The position numbers were made by a program, and so were the translations under genes. Of a stretch of DNA of 64,000 nucleotides, positions 40,585 through 52,640 are shown one piece after another. The stretch is from assembly GCA_035079385.1 (NCBI GenBank), contig JAVHKY010000054.1, positions 17,650,001-17,714,000 on the forward strand. The letters are read 5' to 3'. How positions within the stretch are numbered: position 1 is the first letter of the stretch; every line of letters starts with the position of its first letter. The DNA is from Aspidiotus rigidus. Lineage: Eukaryota; Arthropoda; Insecta; Hemiptera; Diaspididae. The notes below the pieces were generated by a model. It made no database searches. It worked only from the letters and a program-made list of their open reading frames with translations, and was not told the origin of the DNA.

Positions 40585-41265
40585 CATTTATTTTTACTTG
40601 ACCTTCATCCTTAGAGTTGTGCATGAAGTTGTAGAGGACTATAAATATTTAGGTCAGATAGTAGCCTTTACCGATAAATCACAGAAAGAACTAAAAGCTA
40701 GAATATCAAATTCATGGAAGGCGTTTTGGGCTCATAAAGAAATCTTTGGAAGCGGGATTAACGTCAAAATGAAAATCAGAGTATTAGAAAGCTGCGTATA
40801 CCCTGTGCTAACCTACGCCGCACAAACTTGGTCCTTGACAAAACAACAAATACTCAGAATAAAACGAACGCAAAACGCTATGTTAAGAAAGATATTAGGG
40901 ATAAAGCTATTAGACAAATTTAAAAACTGAGAAATAAAAGATATGGCGCAGACTAGATGCATAGGGTATATTTGCAAGAAAATTAAAATGAAATACGCGG
41001 GACACTTGGCAAGGGAAACAAATCTTAAAAAATGGAACTTGGCGTTAACCACGTGGATACCATACGAAAATAAGAGAAAAAGAGGTCGACCGGCAATTAG
41101 ATGGGTGGATGAAATAAAGAAAGTTACTGGACCACAATGGATCAGAGTAGCTCAAGACAGAATGCGTTGGAAGAATGTATCGGAGACTCATGCCTCGCGG
41201 TGGGCAGATTAGGCGGTGACTCGCCCTCTAATCAGAGTTGTAAATAAATAAATAAAAAAATAATA
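40585..41265 (+). pseudogene. RTE-type LINE reverse transcriptase tail
   Basis: Two frames (40598-40927 and 40943-41212) are separated by one in-frame stop. The first reads YKYLGQIVAF and RVLESCVYPVLTYAAQTW. The second reads KMKYAGHLAR, then RGRPAIRWVDEIKK and WIRVAQDRMRW. These are the thumb and C-terminal region of RTE-clade LINEs. A short TAAATAAATAAA tail follows at about 41244. The 5' part of the element is absent, as usual for LINE insertions. Confidence 0.85.
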
Positions 41266-44200
41266 ACGGAAGACAAATGACTCTATCTTCTATGGGATTT
41301 AGAGGTCGATCAAGGATTACTGATTTTTCAATATTAATAATCAATTGTTCGTGAAGGTATTTTTATTATTTTTTTTTTTTTCAATAAAATTGAACTGAAG
41401 AAAAATTTGGCTGACTTCAGACCATAACATTTATGAATTGATCGTTGCTCGTGATTAAGAACAGTCATTTGTTCGGAACTTGGAGCGAATAAATCTTATG
41501 ATATGGAGTTAGCCAAATTGTTCGAAATTTCCCAATTCCTCATGAGTTCACAGTTTAACATTCTTACATTTTTCAAGCCTACATTTATAGAGGTTTAGGG
41601 CTCAAAATTTTTTCAAGTCCCTAAATTAGGTCAAATTTAGGTCAAGTTTGCGAGCGAGACAGAAGGACTTTTCTAAGTCTCTTTTCTGATACATGCAACT
41701 CATACTTTAAAATTTATTTAAATCTCACATCCATGCTGAGTTCAAAGCTTGATATTTTCCAAATTTTACTCCTAATTTAATGGACTCTGCGTACGAAATC
41801 TTTCCAAGTCCTACATTCATGTGGGTCCAGCGCTTAAAAGTTCGAAAGTCTCTAGACTCTCACAACTCGGTCAAAGTTAGATAAGGTTGTGAGCATCACG
41901 GAATAGCGGCGATTTTCCATAAAACATGTTCTCTGTTAACAAAAGTAAAGAAGGAATGTCTTCTAGCTTACTTCCAATCGTATACGTATTTCGAAATGTG
42001 CAAATAGAAATTTACAAATAAGGTGCCCGATACTTCACCCAATAGATATAATCGTGTAGACCCACCAGCTCATTGTACCTGAAAATAAAAATCAAATTAG
42101 CAATTTGCGAATAATTTATCGAGGGCAGATTGACGTTATGTTGCCGAGAAAAAATGCCGAGGAAAATAAGCTATATAACTTTATTTCGAATTGGCGATAG
42201 GGGCAGCGGAGAGTATAAAAACGCGGTTAGTAATGAATACGAAAAACGAATGACTGTGTTTTTCGTGTCCTTAATGAATATACGCAGATAGAGAATAACA
42301 GTAAAATAAAATCAGTCCGCGGATAAATTGCTGTATGCTGAACAGACTTAATATAAAATGGTATTCATAAAACTGGATAACGCGTTATTTGAAAGAAAAA
42401 TAAGAATAGAAAAAGTCTTTTTCTGCGTTTAGACGATACAATAATGATTCTTGTGCATCGACGTGGATGAAAACGCAGGATTGTACATTTTAAGAAGAAA
42501 GAATACGGGAGTAAAAAAAAAGAGAACAATTGCGGAATAAAAATGATGGTTCGTCGTCCTCGAATAATTTTTCTTCACATATTCCGATGGGGAGGCATTT
42601 CGAAAAATAGATAGATAAAATATGTTACGTCTCCACGAGTGGAACGAGAGAAAAAAACCACCTAATATCTCAGTCGATGCAAATTTTTTTAAGTAACAGA
42701 CGCGATTTACACACCTTTTCTTTTTCTAGGTTATTACATTTTTAGGAAGGATAAGGCCATTTGTAAAGATTTCGTACTTCTATCAATCTTTCACGTCTTC
42801 GCGATTCACTCTCTCACTCCGGTAAATTTTTTTTCTTTCTTTCTCCATCTTTTTCATTTATTAGTTTGGCAAGAGACGAAAACCAGGTATATCTTTTTCG
42901 AATTCTTTCTTCGCTTTCCTAAATTGTTTTCATTACGCAGAAAATTTGTTCTTCACCACAAAGGAAGGTTTTAATAATAATTTTAATGAACGATGAAGCC
43001 TTCTCGTATTTTCTCTTTGTGAACGTTCAGCCAAAAGTTTTTTTATTCTCAAAGTCAAAAGAAGAGGAAGCGAGTAGTTTTCCCCATTTTAAACGGAAAT
43101 GTATTCTTCTAGCTTTTAGTACCTAATATTCGATAAAAACAATGTCTCGGCGAGGATATTTTGTATAATAATGTAACGTTTACGATTTGCTAAACGAACA
43201 TAAATGCGTATCTTTAGAAAGTATTTTTTACGACTCCGCCGTTTAAATTCTTCAAAATTTCTTGAGCGGAAGCATGTATAGAAGCGTAGTCCTATTTTCT
43301 TACGTCCCTTATATCTTTTCAAAAAGCAGGAGAAAAAAAAAAGTTGCGGTGGACGGCTTCAGGAGAGTAATGATGACCTACTTTTAAAAGTCTTCGGAGT
43401 GGGTTGGATCGCAAAAATAGGTGGAAAAAGTGTTTGTATATAGAACCTGTCTACGAACTTCAAAATTTGGTTCCAGTAAATTCACAAAAGAGATAGGATA
43501 TGCCACAAGTCCATCAAAGTAATGGGAGGATGATTAAACATTGACAGCAAATCGATGTGACAAATTAGTCAAATTGTAATGTCGACAGAATTAGGTATAT
43601 CAACGCCGACGTAAGTACATAATGTCAATTCGAGGTCGATTAAAAGTTAGCTTGCATATTATACATTCCCAGAGCACAACAATTGACTGTTGATCAACGA
43701 AACGAAACTGATTTGATCTATAGGTCGCGATCAAAAATTTGGAGAGGTTGACTCGGAATCCAGGTACTTTTGATTTTTTTCGAATAGATTAGGTAATGAC
43801 AACCAATACCTAATCGATATAATAATGATTAGAATATCCGAGTTGGCACCGAGTGTCCAAAATTGTCCACAAAAGTGAAATGATATTCAATTATAAAAAA
43901 GTTCAACGATAATTAATATCATTCTAGCCTAATTATATCCACGACCGAACGATAAATTCTCACTAATGATAATTTCATACGAATTATTCTAGTGATAGAG
44001 AAACCATAGAAACATTAGGTACCTATCAATCTTCGGATAAGGGTTGGCATCAAGTCTCTATAAAATCCAACAAGTAAATTATTTATCAGAGATGGACCAC
44101 GTTTCGCGTGAGAACACCGTGGTATTGAAAAAGTACCTATTAGAACCAGATACGGTACCGACCTACGATGAAACGTCTCTCAGTTACGACAACAATATAC

Positions 44201-45837
44201 CTAGTTTCTCATTTTTGTCGTCATTTACATCTATATCTGCACAGTGCAGTGTCCTACCAGTACCAATCGAGTTACGTACCCATTCTTACAATTACAAATT
44301 GGAACTATTGTTACAAACAGCGATTCTCTAACTTTTTCTTGTCCCTGTATCTCTGATAATGATCGGTTGATTGTTTCTGATTTCGGTAACCGTTTCGACG
44401 TAATTCTCGCGTTTTCGTTCCACTTCCGTTCCACTGTCATTCACAATATTGAGAAAACTAGATTTAACCTGGACAGAGAAAATACCTGACAGTAAAGTTC
44501 AAGCTGTCAACTTTAAATCGGTTTTGAAAAAATTATTAGGTATATCAAATACAAAATAGTTTTCTTACAGGCTTTTTGGTTCACAAGTGGTAATAAAAAC
44601 CGAAATGTATTTGTAGGTATAGCCCTATTCAGATTTCCAAGCCTCAAAAAAAAATTTGGTATCATATCGGGCAGATAAGAAAGAACCTTACATTTTCACA
44701 AAAATAACATACACTTACCTAATTGAAATTCCTTTCATACCGCAGGCACTGAATAAATAAGCCCTTCGCATTTGACAAATTGCCCAAATTTCTGTTGCTT
44801 TATTAGTTATTGCTTGATGATGTACATATATGCAAACGAGAAGCTCGGTTGGATGCTTCTACTCACAGATTATTCCCTTAATTCATCAGACGACTCAAAA
44901 CTCAACCGCAATAAACAGCCTGCTTCCCCTGTTACGAGCAAAATTTTCGTTTTCAAGTACACTAGTCAATTCCTTTTCAAAAACTTATACCGACCTACCA
45001 TGAATTTACTATTGCGTCCACAGGCAATGAATTCTTTGAATCAAGTCGAGCACACCAACTATATCTTCACAATTTCATGTTTTCAGAGATTCGTTATCAG
45101 GCCTCAAATTTCGGTAAACCTTATACCACGATCATATCGCTTGCCACCTCATTGTTCAACAGATCTAACAAAAGTCATGATAAACATTATTGAAGTTAAT
45201 GTACCTGAATAATAGTAATAATGGTTGTCTGAAACCGTGGAACGTGCACGTAACCAACTAACCAAATTGTGAACAGATAGATTTTTGGCCACAAATCGTA
45301 TCTCAAGCATGATTTCTGTTGATGTTTGTTCCACAATAACAATGCTATTCGCAAAATTGTAATCTCTTGTAACCATGGTTTTCTGCACATGGAATGATGG
45401 AATCAAGTACTAAGTTACCAAATTCTTTCTTCTGTTATAATGTCCAGTAATGAGTAAGAGTGATAAACCATTTACTTGCTTGTTATCCTTTTTGTCCGAT
45501 CCAACTTGCTAACAGAATGGATAAGAAAACAACTACCTAAGTATACTTGATACCATATTTTCAAGAAATTTTTCGTTGAACTTCAAATTTCATAATTTAC
45601 ATCGCAGAAGCTAGGCCTACCTCATGAATAACATCAAGAACAAGAATGAATTTCAAAATTATGCATTCCATTAATGGCTACAAAGTACAAATGCTGCAAT
45701 AAGACACTAATACACAAACAAGCATAATAAATTCTGAACCAATCAAAAAATAGCATTGATTAGAGCATGAGCCAATCAGACGTTAGATATCAATTTTTGC
45801 TCTCGGATCGGCGCGACCATCCGCTAGGAGCGTTACA
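41266..45837. other. Long intergenic stretch without a recognised gene
   Basis: No gene, TIR pair or LTR is convincing here. Faint repetition of AGGTCAAGTTTGCGAGC-like phrases occurs at 41635-41890. Open frames at 44044-44331 and 44772-45212 have no recognisable motifs. Confidence 0.45.
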
Positions 45838-46138
45838 ATTCGCATGAGGACACAACTGTAGGTGCGCTAGAGTCGTGCCCAAAAAGGGGATTTGGCAAAA
45901 ATTGCCATAAACCTGTATAAAACTAAAACGGGCTGTATCTTTGTCAATATTGAAAAATACAAAAAAGTACCGGTAAGTAGTAAGAGCATTTTTTTATTAT
46001 TTTCATTCATAGAATAACCTAAAAGAAGAAAAAATTGAGATTTCAACAATTTTCTGTAACATCCCCTTTTCAGGCAGCTTCCAAAAATGGCCACCACAGT
46101 TTTCATAGAGGGCGCCTACTTTGTGTCCTCATGCGAAT
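45838..46138. mobile_element. MITE, ATTCGC family
   Basis: Perfect 18-bp inverted ends ATTCGCATGAGGACACAA (45838) and its complement ending 46138. Subterminal TGTAGGTGCGCTAGAGTCG and internal phrases (GGCTGTATCTT, GGCCACC, TAGAGGGCG) recur in the MITE at 50186-50819, so the two are diverged relatives. Confidence 0.85.
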
Positions 46139-48975
46139 AGGCAAATTAAAAAATATTGGAAACAATATGACAATTTTCCCATTGAATGCTTAAATTATTC
46201 TCAAAATAACTTGAAAACAAAGTAGTTTGGTAGAAAAATGAAGAGAACAAAATTTCTCGAGCGTAAATCATGAAAATTGATTCAGATTGATTTAAAGAAA
46301 TCTCCAGCATACCACCTTCTCACGCTAAGATACTATAATATAACTGGAGCATTGTGGGGTTTCAGGAACAATCCCTGTTCAGAAATAACGATCATTTTCA
46401 CAATATTTCATCGTTCGCCCGATATACGTTTATTCAAAATGATTAATTGACCAAAATCCATTATTATTAATTTCAAATAATTCACTTTTTGCTGCCAGAT
46501 AATTCATGTTCATCTCTTGTTTTTTTTTTCTTTTGTTTTTTTTTTTCTTTTTCTTTTTTACTTTTCATTTTTGTTTGTTTTCATTTAGTATCAGATACTC
46601 CAGCTACTTTGGTCGGCAAATTGTGCAGAAAATTTGGTAGTAGGTACTTGTGTCCATATCCAGGTTCACCAGTGACTATATTTCTATGTACTATTTCTGT
46701 TACTGTTGTTCCATTTTATCAAGCTCCACACGTTTTTCAGGCTTTCTTCTATTGGAGCGGCTGGGAGAGAGAGTTTGCTGACATGGTTCCTTCAATTAAT
46801 ATTTTTTCACATACAAAGAGAAGTTATTAAAAAATATCCTGAAAAATCAGACTTTCTTGACATGCCTGAAAGGGAACAAATTTTTTAATGAGAAATATTT
46901 TTTTGGTTTACAATCTTTTAACAAAGGAAAGGCACAATTTTTCAAATTAAAATAATTAGGTACCATTATCATAAACGCGACAAAAATAAGTCAGCGTGGA
47001 TTGTTCTCCATCACTTCTTCAAAGTGTTGGATAAAACTTATTATTAGGTATTATTTTTTTTTCGTTCTTAATGAGCTATACGAATGACATTCACTCAGTA
47101 CTGAGAGTTATCAATAAATTTGAATTTTCCGTCTATTTAACTTAGATGAGCATAAAACCTATCTCTGCTCAAAAACGGTTGTACTTGCTCTTTGAACTCA
47201 AATGTTGATTTGTTCATCAAATCAAGAATTTCAGTTTCTCTAGGATTATATTACGACCGAATTTGAATACGTTGGCTAGCTGCGCAATCGTGTACTTTTT
47301 TTCATTTAAAAATATAACTCTAACAGACCCTCCACAGAGATATTCAACAGCTGCAGAAATATTTAATGCCGAAGAGTACAAATCAATTAGGTACTTCCAA
47401 TACAAGCCTATACACGAATGGGCCTATATTTTCATTGTATCACGCAATACAAATATTTATCACGATATTTTTCAACGAGCAGACCCAAATATGCAAAAGT
47501 TTTTCTATGTACCGAAGCTCTTCGTGCGTCCGACTAATTAAAACTGCGGGTATGCCGTGTAAAAAGTTCTTTTAACAAGCCGCAGGTGCTTTTAATGTTT
47601 TTAATGGCGTGTTAAGAATTTAAATTATTCGCTCATCTGCATGCAATTACCTCATCTTCATTTGCGATTATTCGATGCACTTACGTATGTCGCTGTACGA
47701 GTACATTAAACTATCTTTTTACAACATATTCGTATAGTATTACGACTAGCCTAGTTTCTCACATTTAGCAAAATCAAATTTTTACGACTATAATAATTCG
47801 AGGAAGTGCAAAGAGATTTTCATTTCGACTCATCGTGAGTAAACTGTAGGAGGTCGGAATATTGTTTAATTTGGGTAGTGGAGATGAGGCAATCCCCTTC
47901 AGCTTAAACTTCCACTCGAGAAAAGTGAGACGAAAATAAATATCGAGCATCTGTAACAACTGGACGAAACAATTTTGCCTGTTATTCTTTCGACACTTGA
48001 AAATATAGTAGGTTGAATACCTATCCATCATAATACATCTTTGCTTACACGAAAGCCTTCCTCTTAATCTTTTCTTTATTAAACGCAAGGTACCTACTTC
48101 GTATTCTGCTAGTTCAAATTATTTCAAGCTAAACTATTTAACCGGTGGGACACTCCAAGGATAAACTCCATATTGTCATCATCATTACGTATTTTCAAAG
48201 TCAAAAACGTTGATTAAACAAACCTTCGCTGTAGTTGTATTATTTATAAACAATGAACTTATTTTCATTCCTGAGAGAGAATGCGCGCACGAGTCGCAAG
48301 TGCTTTGAACATTATCGCAGTCAAGAGTGATACCAAACAAATGCCACAAATGCTATCTCTTGTTATTATTGTTATGTACACGCGGATCTGGCGAGAGTAG
48401 TAACACGTTTATTTCTAGAACACGGAAGGAACATGTAAACCATTCCCATACTACAAATAGTAAAATTTTTATACTCTGGTGTTCTTGGTATATAGACAGA
48501 CACGTGCTTCCCAAGCGAAGAGCTCTAAGTGTGAACAAATTCGGCTCCTACTTCCGCACAAAAGGAAGAAAATCTTATTTCATGTATTTCGAGCAATACC
48601 TAATTATACTTATAAACTAGATGGCTAAGTCAATACTCGTATAATGTACCTAGTTATTATAAAAAGTATAAAACTGAAACAAGTAGATCATAGGTATAGT
48701 GCGAATAGTCTGACTGTGAGTCGGTTTCATTTCATACGTATAGAGATACAAATATTTAAAGAGGAACAGAGCGAAAAGATACCTTTGATGGCATTGCAAT
48801 TGAGGTTAGGAGAAAACTAAAAGATACCAGGGATGAAAAATAAGTCAGGAGTAAGAGCGTATGGCTCATTCTGAGTCCGGTGAAAATTAACTCCACCTTT
48901 TCTAAATTTCCTGGTAGCAACCAGTTGGTGCGTAGTGATATACTTGAGAGAATATCGGAATTTCGAGAGAGGGGA
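46139..48975. other. Intergenic stretch without a recognised gene
   Basis: Contains a T-rich run at 46519-46575. No coding evidence beyond short frames. Confidence 0.45.
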
Positions 48976-48979
48976 GTCA

Positions 48980-49580
48980 ATTTTTCAAAATACTTGGTAT
49001 CCGCCGTCCCCCTTCCCTCTGACAGATTATGATTCCAAGGGGAAGAAGGGCTTCTCGGAAAAAGGACTTGAAAACCTTCGAGTTAATATATGAAATGGGA
49101 AGCGAGTGACTTGGGAAATTGCGGTCAGCGGTTATCATGTGAATGAGCATCAATAAAAATCTACCCATGGTGAAGAGAAGTAGTAAGGACCAGACGGAGA
49201 AGAAGGACGAGTGAAGCTTGAGCAGAATGTACAAGATCAGTTGCAAACAGTGCAGAGGCATCTACATTGGTGAGTCGATGTAGGGAGCACGAAACATCAA
49301 GGGGAAAAGAAAATGACAAGTCACTGTTTGGCAAATACTGCAATGTAGAACAGCACAATGGTGAAGGAATATTTGAAATTATAGGAAGAGAAGAAAACTC
49401 TGGGAAAAGATAGAGATTGCAAAAGCAAAGAGGAGAAACGCTAGCCTCTTGAAGAGGGTGCGAGTAATCACGTTTGACAGCAAACGATTATTCAGCTCGG
49501 TGATTGAACAAGAAATTGGATGACAACAAACCTGGTTGCCAATAGAAACGCAGCACACAGGTGGATGAACCAATCACACC
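48980..49580 (+). pseudogene. Penelope-like element fragment: GIY-YIG end
   Basis: At 49227 the plus strand reads MYKISCKQCRGIYIGES, the GIY-YIG core of a PLE endonuclease. It is followed after a stop and shift by REHETSRGKENDKSLFGKYC, matching the conserved helix of the domain. It is much more decayed than the PLE at 13430-19790 and from a different subfamily. Confidence 0.6.
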
Positions 49581-49812
49581 GCAATATTTGGACTGGGTAT
49601 ATTGTAGGTTGCGCCAGCGTCGACAATTTTTTCAGTGTAATTCTTATGAGAAATGAAAAATTGCTCTGGCTTAATTGAAAACCAAGTCATCTTATAGGAA
49701 ATTTTACGCTCTTTCAATTTGACTCTCTGTGTTTTCTTCAAAGTCGCTCTGTTTTGAGTTATTTGAAGAAAACTTGAGAATCCCCATATATGTACGTTAT
49801 ACGTGTTATGGA
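49581..49812. mobile_element. Truncated MITE end, ATTCGC-related family
   Basis: The phrase TTTGGACTGGGTATATTGTA and then GGTTGCGCCAGCGTCG starts here. It resembles the ends of the MITEs at 56361 (GACCGGGCATATTGTAGG) and 50819. The partner end is not found, so the copy is truncated. Confidence 0.4.
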
Positions 49813-50176
49813 CAGGGTTGCAAAAAATCAAGTTTTTTTTTAAAAAGAACAAAAACGTGTTTTTTTTTAGTTTAAAAGGTTTTTTTTTTCTTGTTTGAAA
49901 TATATTGGAAATTGATATTTTTTCTTCAGAGTTTAAAACAGTGTTTTACATATGTTTACAATGGCATATCTGTACAAATTTTGTATACTGTTATTTTAAA
50001 CATAATAACCAAGCGCTTATTGGGAGATTTCTCCAGGTTTTTTCCCTAGACACTCACGCTTTCTTGTAATGAGTACGCGTGACTTTAAAGTCATGACGTG
50101 CCGTCCATGTTTTTAACGTTTTTTTATCTCAAATTCCATTGTTTAAAACAATTTTGTTTAAAACATCGCAACTCTG
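49813..50176. mobile_element. hAT MITE with 8-bp target duplication
   Basis: Ends CAGGGTTGC and GCAACTCTG, flanked by a perfect 8-bp duplication GTTATGGA (49805-49812 and 50177-50184). T-rich interior with GTTTAAAA phrases. No transposase. Confidence 0.88.
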
Positions 50177-50185
50177 GTTATGGAT

Positions 50186-50819
50186 ATTCGCGTTTGGACC
50201 AGAGATGTTGCACAAAAACGAAAACGAATCACGAAATTACCGGTAACGAAAGTTTTTGGGCTGAAATGACGAAACGAAATGCAGTAACGAAAACGAAAAT
50301 AATTTCGTTCCAATAGAAAATTTTGAAAAAAGGAAATACCGAAAACGAAATGGGAGACGTCTGCGAGCAAAATCAATACATTTTGCACGAAAACGAATAG
50401 GTAACGAGAATAACGAAATTTTTTGGGCTGAATTAAGGGAACGAAAGTCAGTAACGAATATCGAAAGTAATTTCGTTTTAGTAGAAAATTGCAAGATAAC
50501 GAAAGTTTTAAATTTCATTATAACTTCTCTGGTTTGGACCGCGAAAGAGTCGCCCTCTATCTTTACTGCGGTGGCCGTTCATAGAACTTACCAAAAACGG
50601 GATGATTTCAGAAAATCTGCTTTTATGTGGTTTTGATTATTGTATCTTGTAGTATTGGTCAAAAAGGTTTGAAAAAGCTATTAGACCAATACCTACTCGT
50701 AATTCCATATTAACGAAGATACAGCTTGATGAAATAACACTAGCCTTATGGGAAAAACAACCTGATCCCGTTTTCGGAAACGACACTTGCGCCACTATAG
50801 GGCCGGTCCAAACGCGAAT
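50186..50819. mobile_element. MITE, ATTCGC family, carrying a nested hAT MITE
   Basis: Inverted ends ATTCGCGTTTGGACC and complement (50805-50819). The left end is split by another MITE at 50200-50531. The interior in reverse orientation resembles 45838-46138 (AGCTGTATCTTCGTTAATAT, GGCCACCGCAG, TAGAGGGCG). Confidence 0.8.
50200..50531. mobile_element. Nested hAT MITE with 8-bp target duplication
   Basis: Ends CAGAGATGTT and its near-complement AACTTCTCTG, flanked by GTTTGGAC (50192-50199 and 50532-50539). The interior is rich in AACGAAA phrases. It sits in the terminal repeat of the MITE at 50186. Confidence 0.88.
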
Positions 50820-51239
50820 TACTTCGCAACATTCTCCGCTTATCAATTTTTGTTAATCGATGCTGACGCACCTATAATATGCCTAGTCCGAATTGTGGTA
50901 GCCAATCAGAACTCATCGATAGACTCCGAAAACTAATGTCCAAAGTGGTACCTCAAAAGCGATACAACTGATAACAGGGAAACACCCGAAAGTACTCTTG
51001 TAAGCTAATTAACTACCTAATAAAGCAGAACTGTACACTTGAGATCTTTTTAATTTTCAGTGCTCTATTTCCACCTCATAGCACTCAATAGAGTTCCAGT
51101 GATGAGTTTTCTGAGCCACAACCGATTTCTACCTCGTCTTAATGATTCATTAATTTTCCTTCGGAGCAGGAGCGTAGGATTTTCCACGTTATTCTATCAA
51201 ATATTGCACTCCCAGACAATGTTTAGTCATTGCCATTGT

Positions 51240-52640
51240 AAGTATGATGTTCAATGACCTGAGAGGCGCGTGAAGAAGACTCTGCCGGTTCGCTGACGTT
51301 TTCTGCAAGATAGTTGATAGTCTCCTGTGTTTGTTAGGAGGGATAACATCCTTTAGGTTTAGAAGAGAGTTGATGGTGTCGACAGAGCAGAAAGCACTAA
51401 AGCAGCCTCTTAATCATCTTCCAGTTGAGGAAGAGCTGTAGTGCGGAAAGCTAATCCATTTAGTAAGAGTAGTTTGAGGACTTTGATGAAAGTGATTTTG
51501 TTGAGTGGTAGCTGCCTGGAGCTTTCCTTCCGAACCATTTTAAATATAACGATATGAAAGATGAATTGTGTTTTTTTCCATGTCACGTGCAGAGGGCTAA
51601 GAGGGGGTGAACCGCAGAGTTTATGATGACCGTCTTATGAGTCTTCCTAAATTCCAAGGTGAGGTTGGAAGGACCAAGTACAAGACCAATAGTTGGATCC
51701 AAGTGATTTAGGCATTCATTACCATCTTGGATCGTGAATTGCATGGACGGGTGGAAATGGTTCAGTTTATTGTGAAGTTCCTGAAGAGAGTCGTCGGTAC
51801 CATTCCACGCTCAAAGTATATAGTCCACACAGTTTAAGTAATGGAGATGGCCTTAAGTGTGTCATAAAAACGTCTGCTACCAAAGACGACAGGAGGCTAG
51901 CTGGAAATAGGTAGGTTTTTCCTCGGAAATGGCATATATTATCTTTAAGGCACAGTAATAACAAATTTTTGAATTCTTCAACGATGTCATTTGGTGTGCC
52001 TTTATTGTATAGCAGTTCTAGCTTGTAATTGATAGTGTAGATGACCGAAATATCAGTAAAAATGCTCACGGCATTGAAGGAGAGGATTGCATGACTAGAT
52101 GTTAAGCTAGTTCAATCAAGTTTTCAACAGTCCGACGAATAGAGAATCCTGAACTTTCCCTAAACCATCTTGAGAGGAATTTGGTGAACCGAAAGGAAGT
52201 TGTACAGTGTAGTACCCAACTGAAGGACGCATTGGATGGTCAACCACCGTATGAATTTTTATCTGTCCATACAGACGTAGCATGGCTACACTATCTCTAT
52301 CTGTGCCAAAGACCAAATATGGTTTATCTAAAACAGCTCCTACTTCTTTGCCCGGTGTTTTCAAGACAGTTGATCACTTTCTTTTCATGTTCGGTTTTTT
52401 GGAGGAGGACTAGGGTTTCGTCTTGGCCGGCTTTCACTAAGACAAGTGTGGAGGCAATTGCTGATTTCTGGCCGGTTGAGGTGGCAGTCGAAGCAACCAG
52501 CTGCTCAATTTGCGTTGAGGATCTTCTAAGTCTTATCGTCATTGCAGAACGGGGCTGGACTTGGGAAAATGTTTAAAAACTGCGTCAACCACGTCAAGTT
52601 ATGCCGGATATGTACGGCCCGGACTCAGAAGGAAAGTGCC
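51240..52640 (-). pseudogene. Penelope-like reverse transcriptase fragment
   Basis: Minus-strand frames read in order LVLVKAGQDETLVLLQKTEHEKKV (the KADKGN region), RLYGQIKIHTVVDHPMRPSV (the LYGLPK.H region), DIVEEFKNLLLLCL then SSLVADVFM, and CVDYIL*AWNGTDDS at the catalytic box. There the second Asp of YVDD is Tyr and a stop follows. Several frameshifts occur. This is the RT of a second PLE subfamily, with no endonuclease visible on this strand. Confidence 0.7.

Noticed and set aside
41500..41900. Possible satellite related to 6550-6930
   Set aside because: Only short phrases (AGGTCAAGTTTGC) recur and no regular period was found.
44044..45212. 95-aa and 146-aa open frames
   Set aside because: No domain, splice-site framing or repeat relationship; expected by chance in this much sequence.
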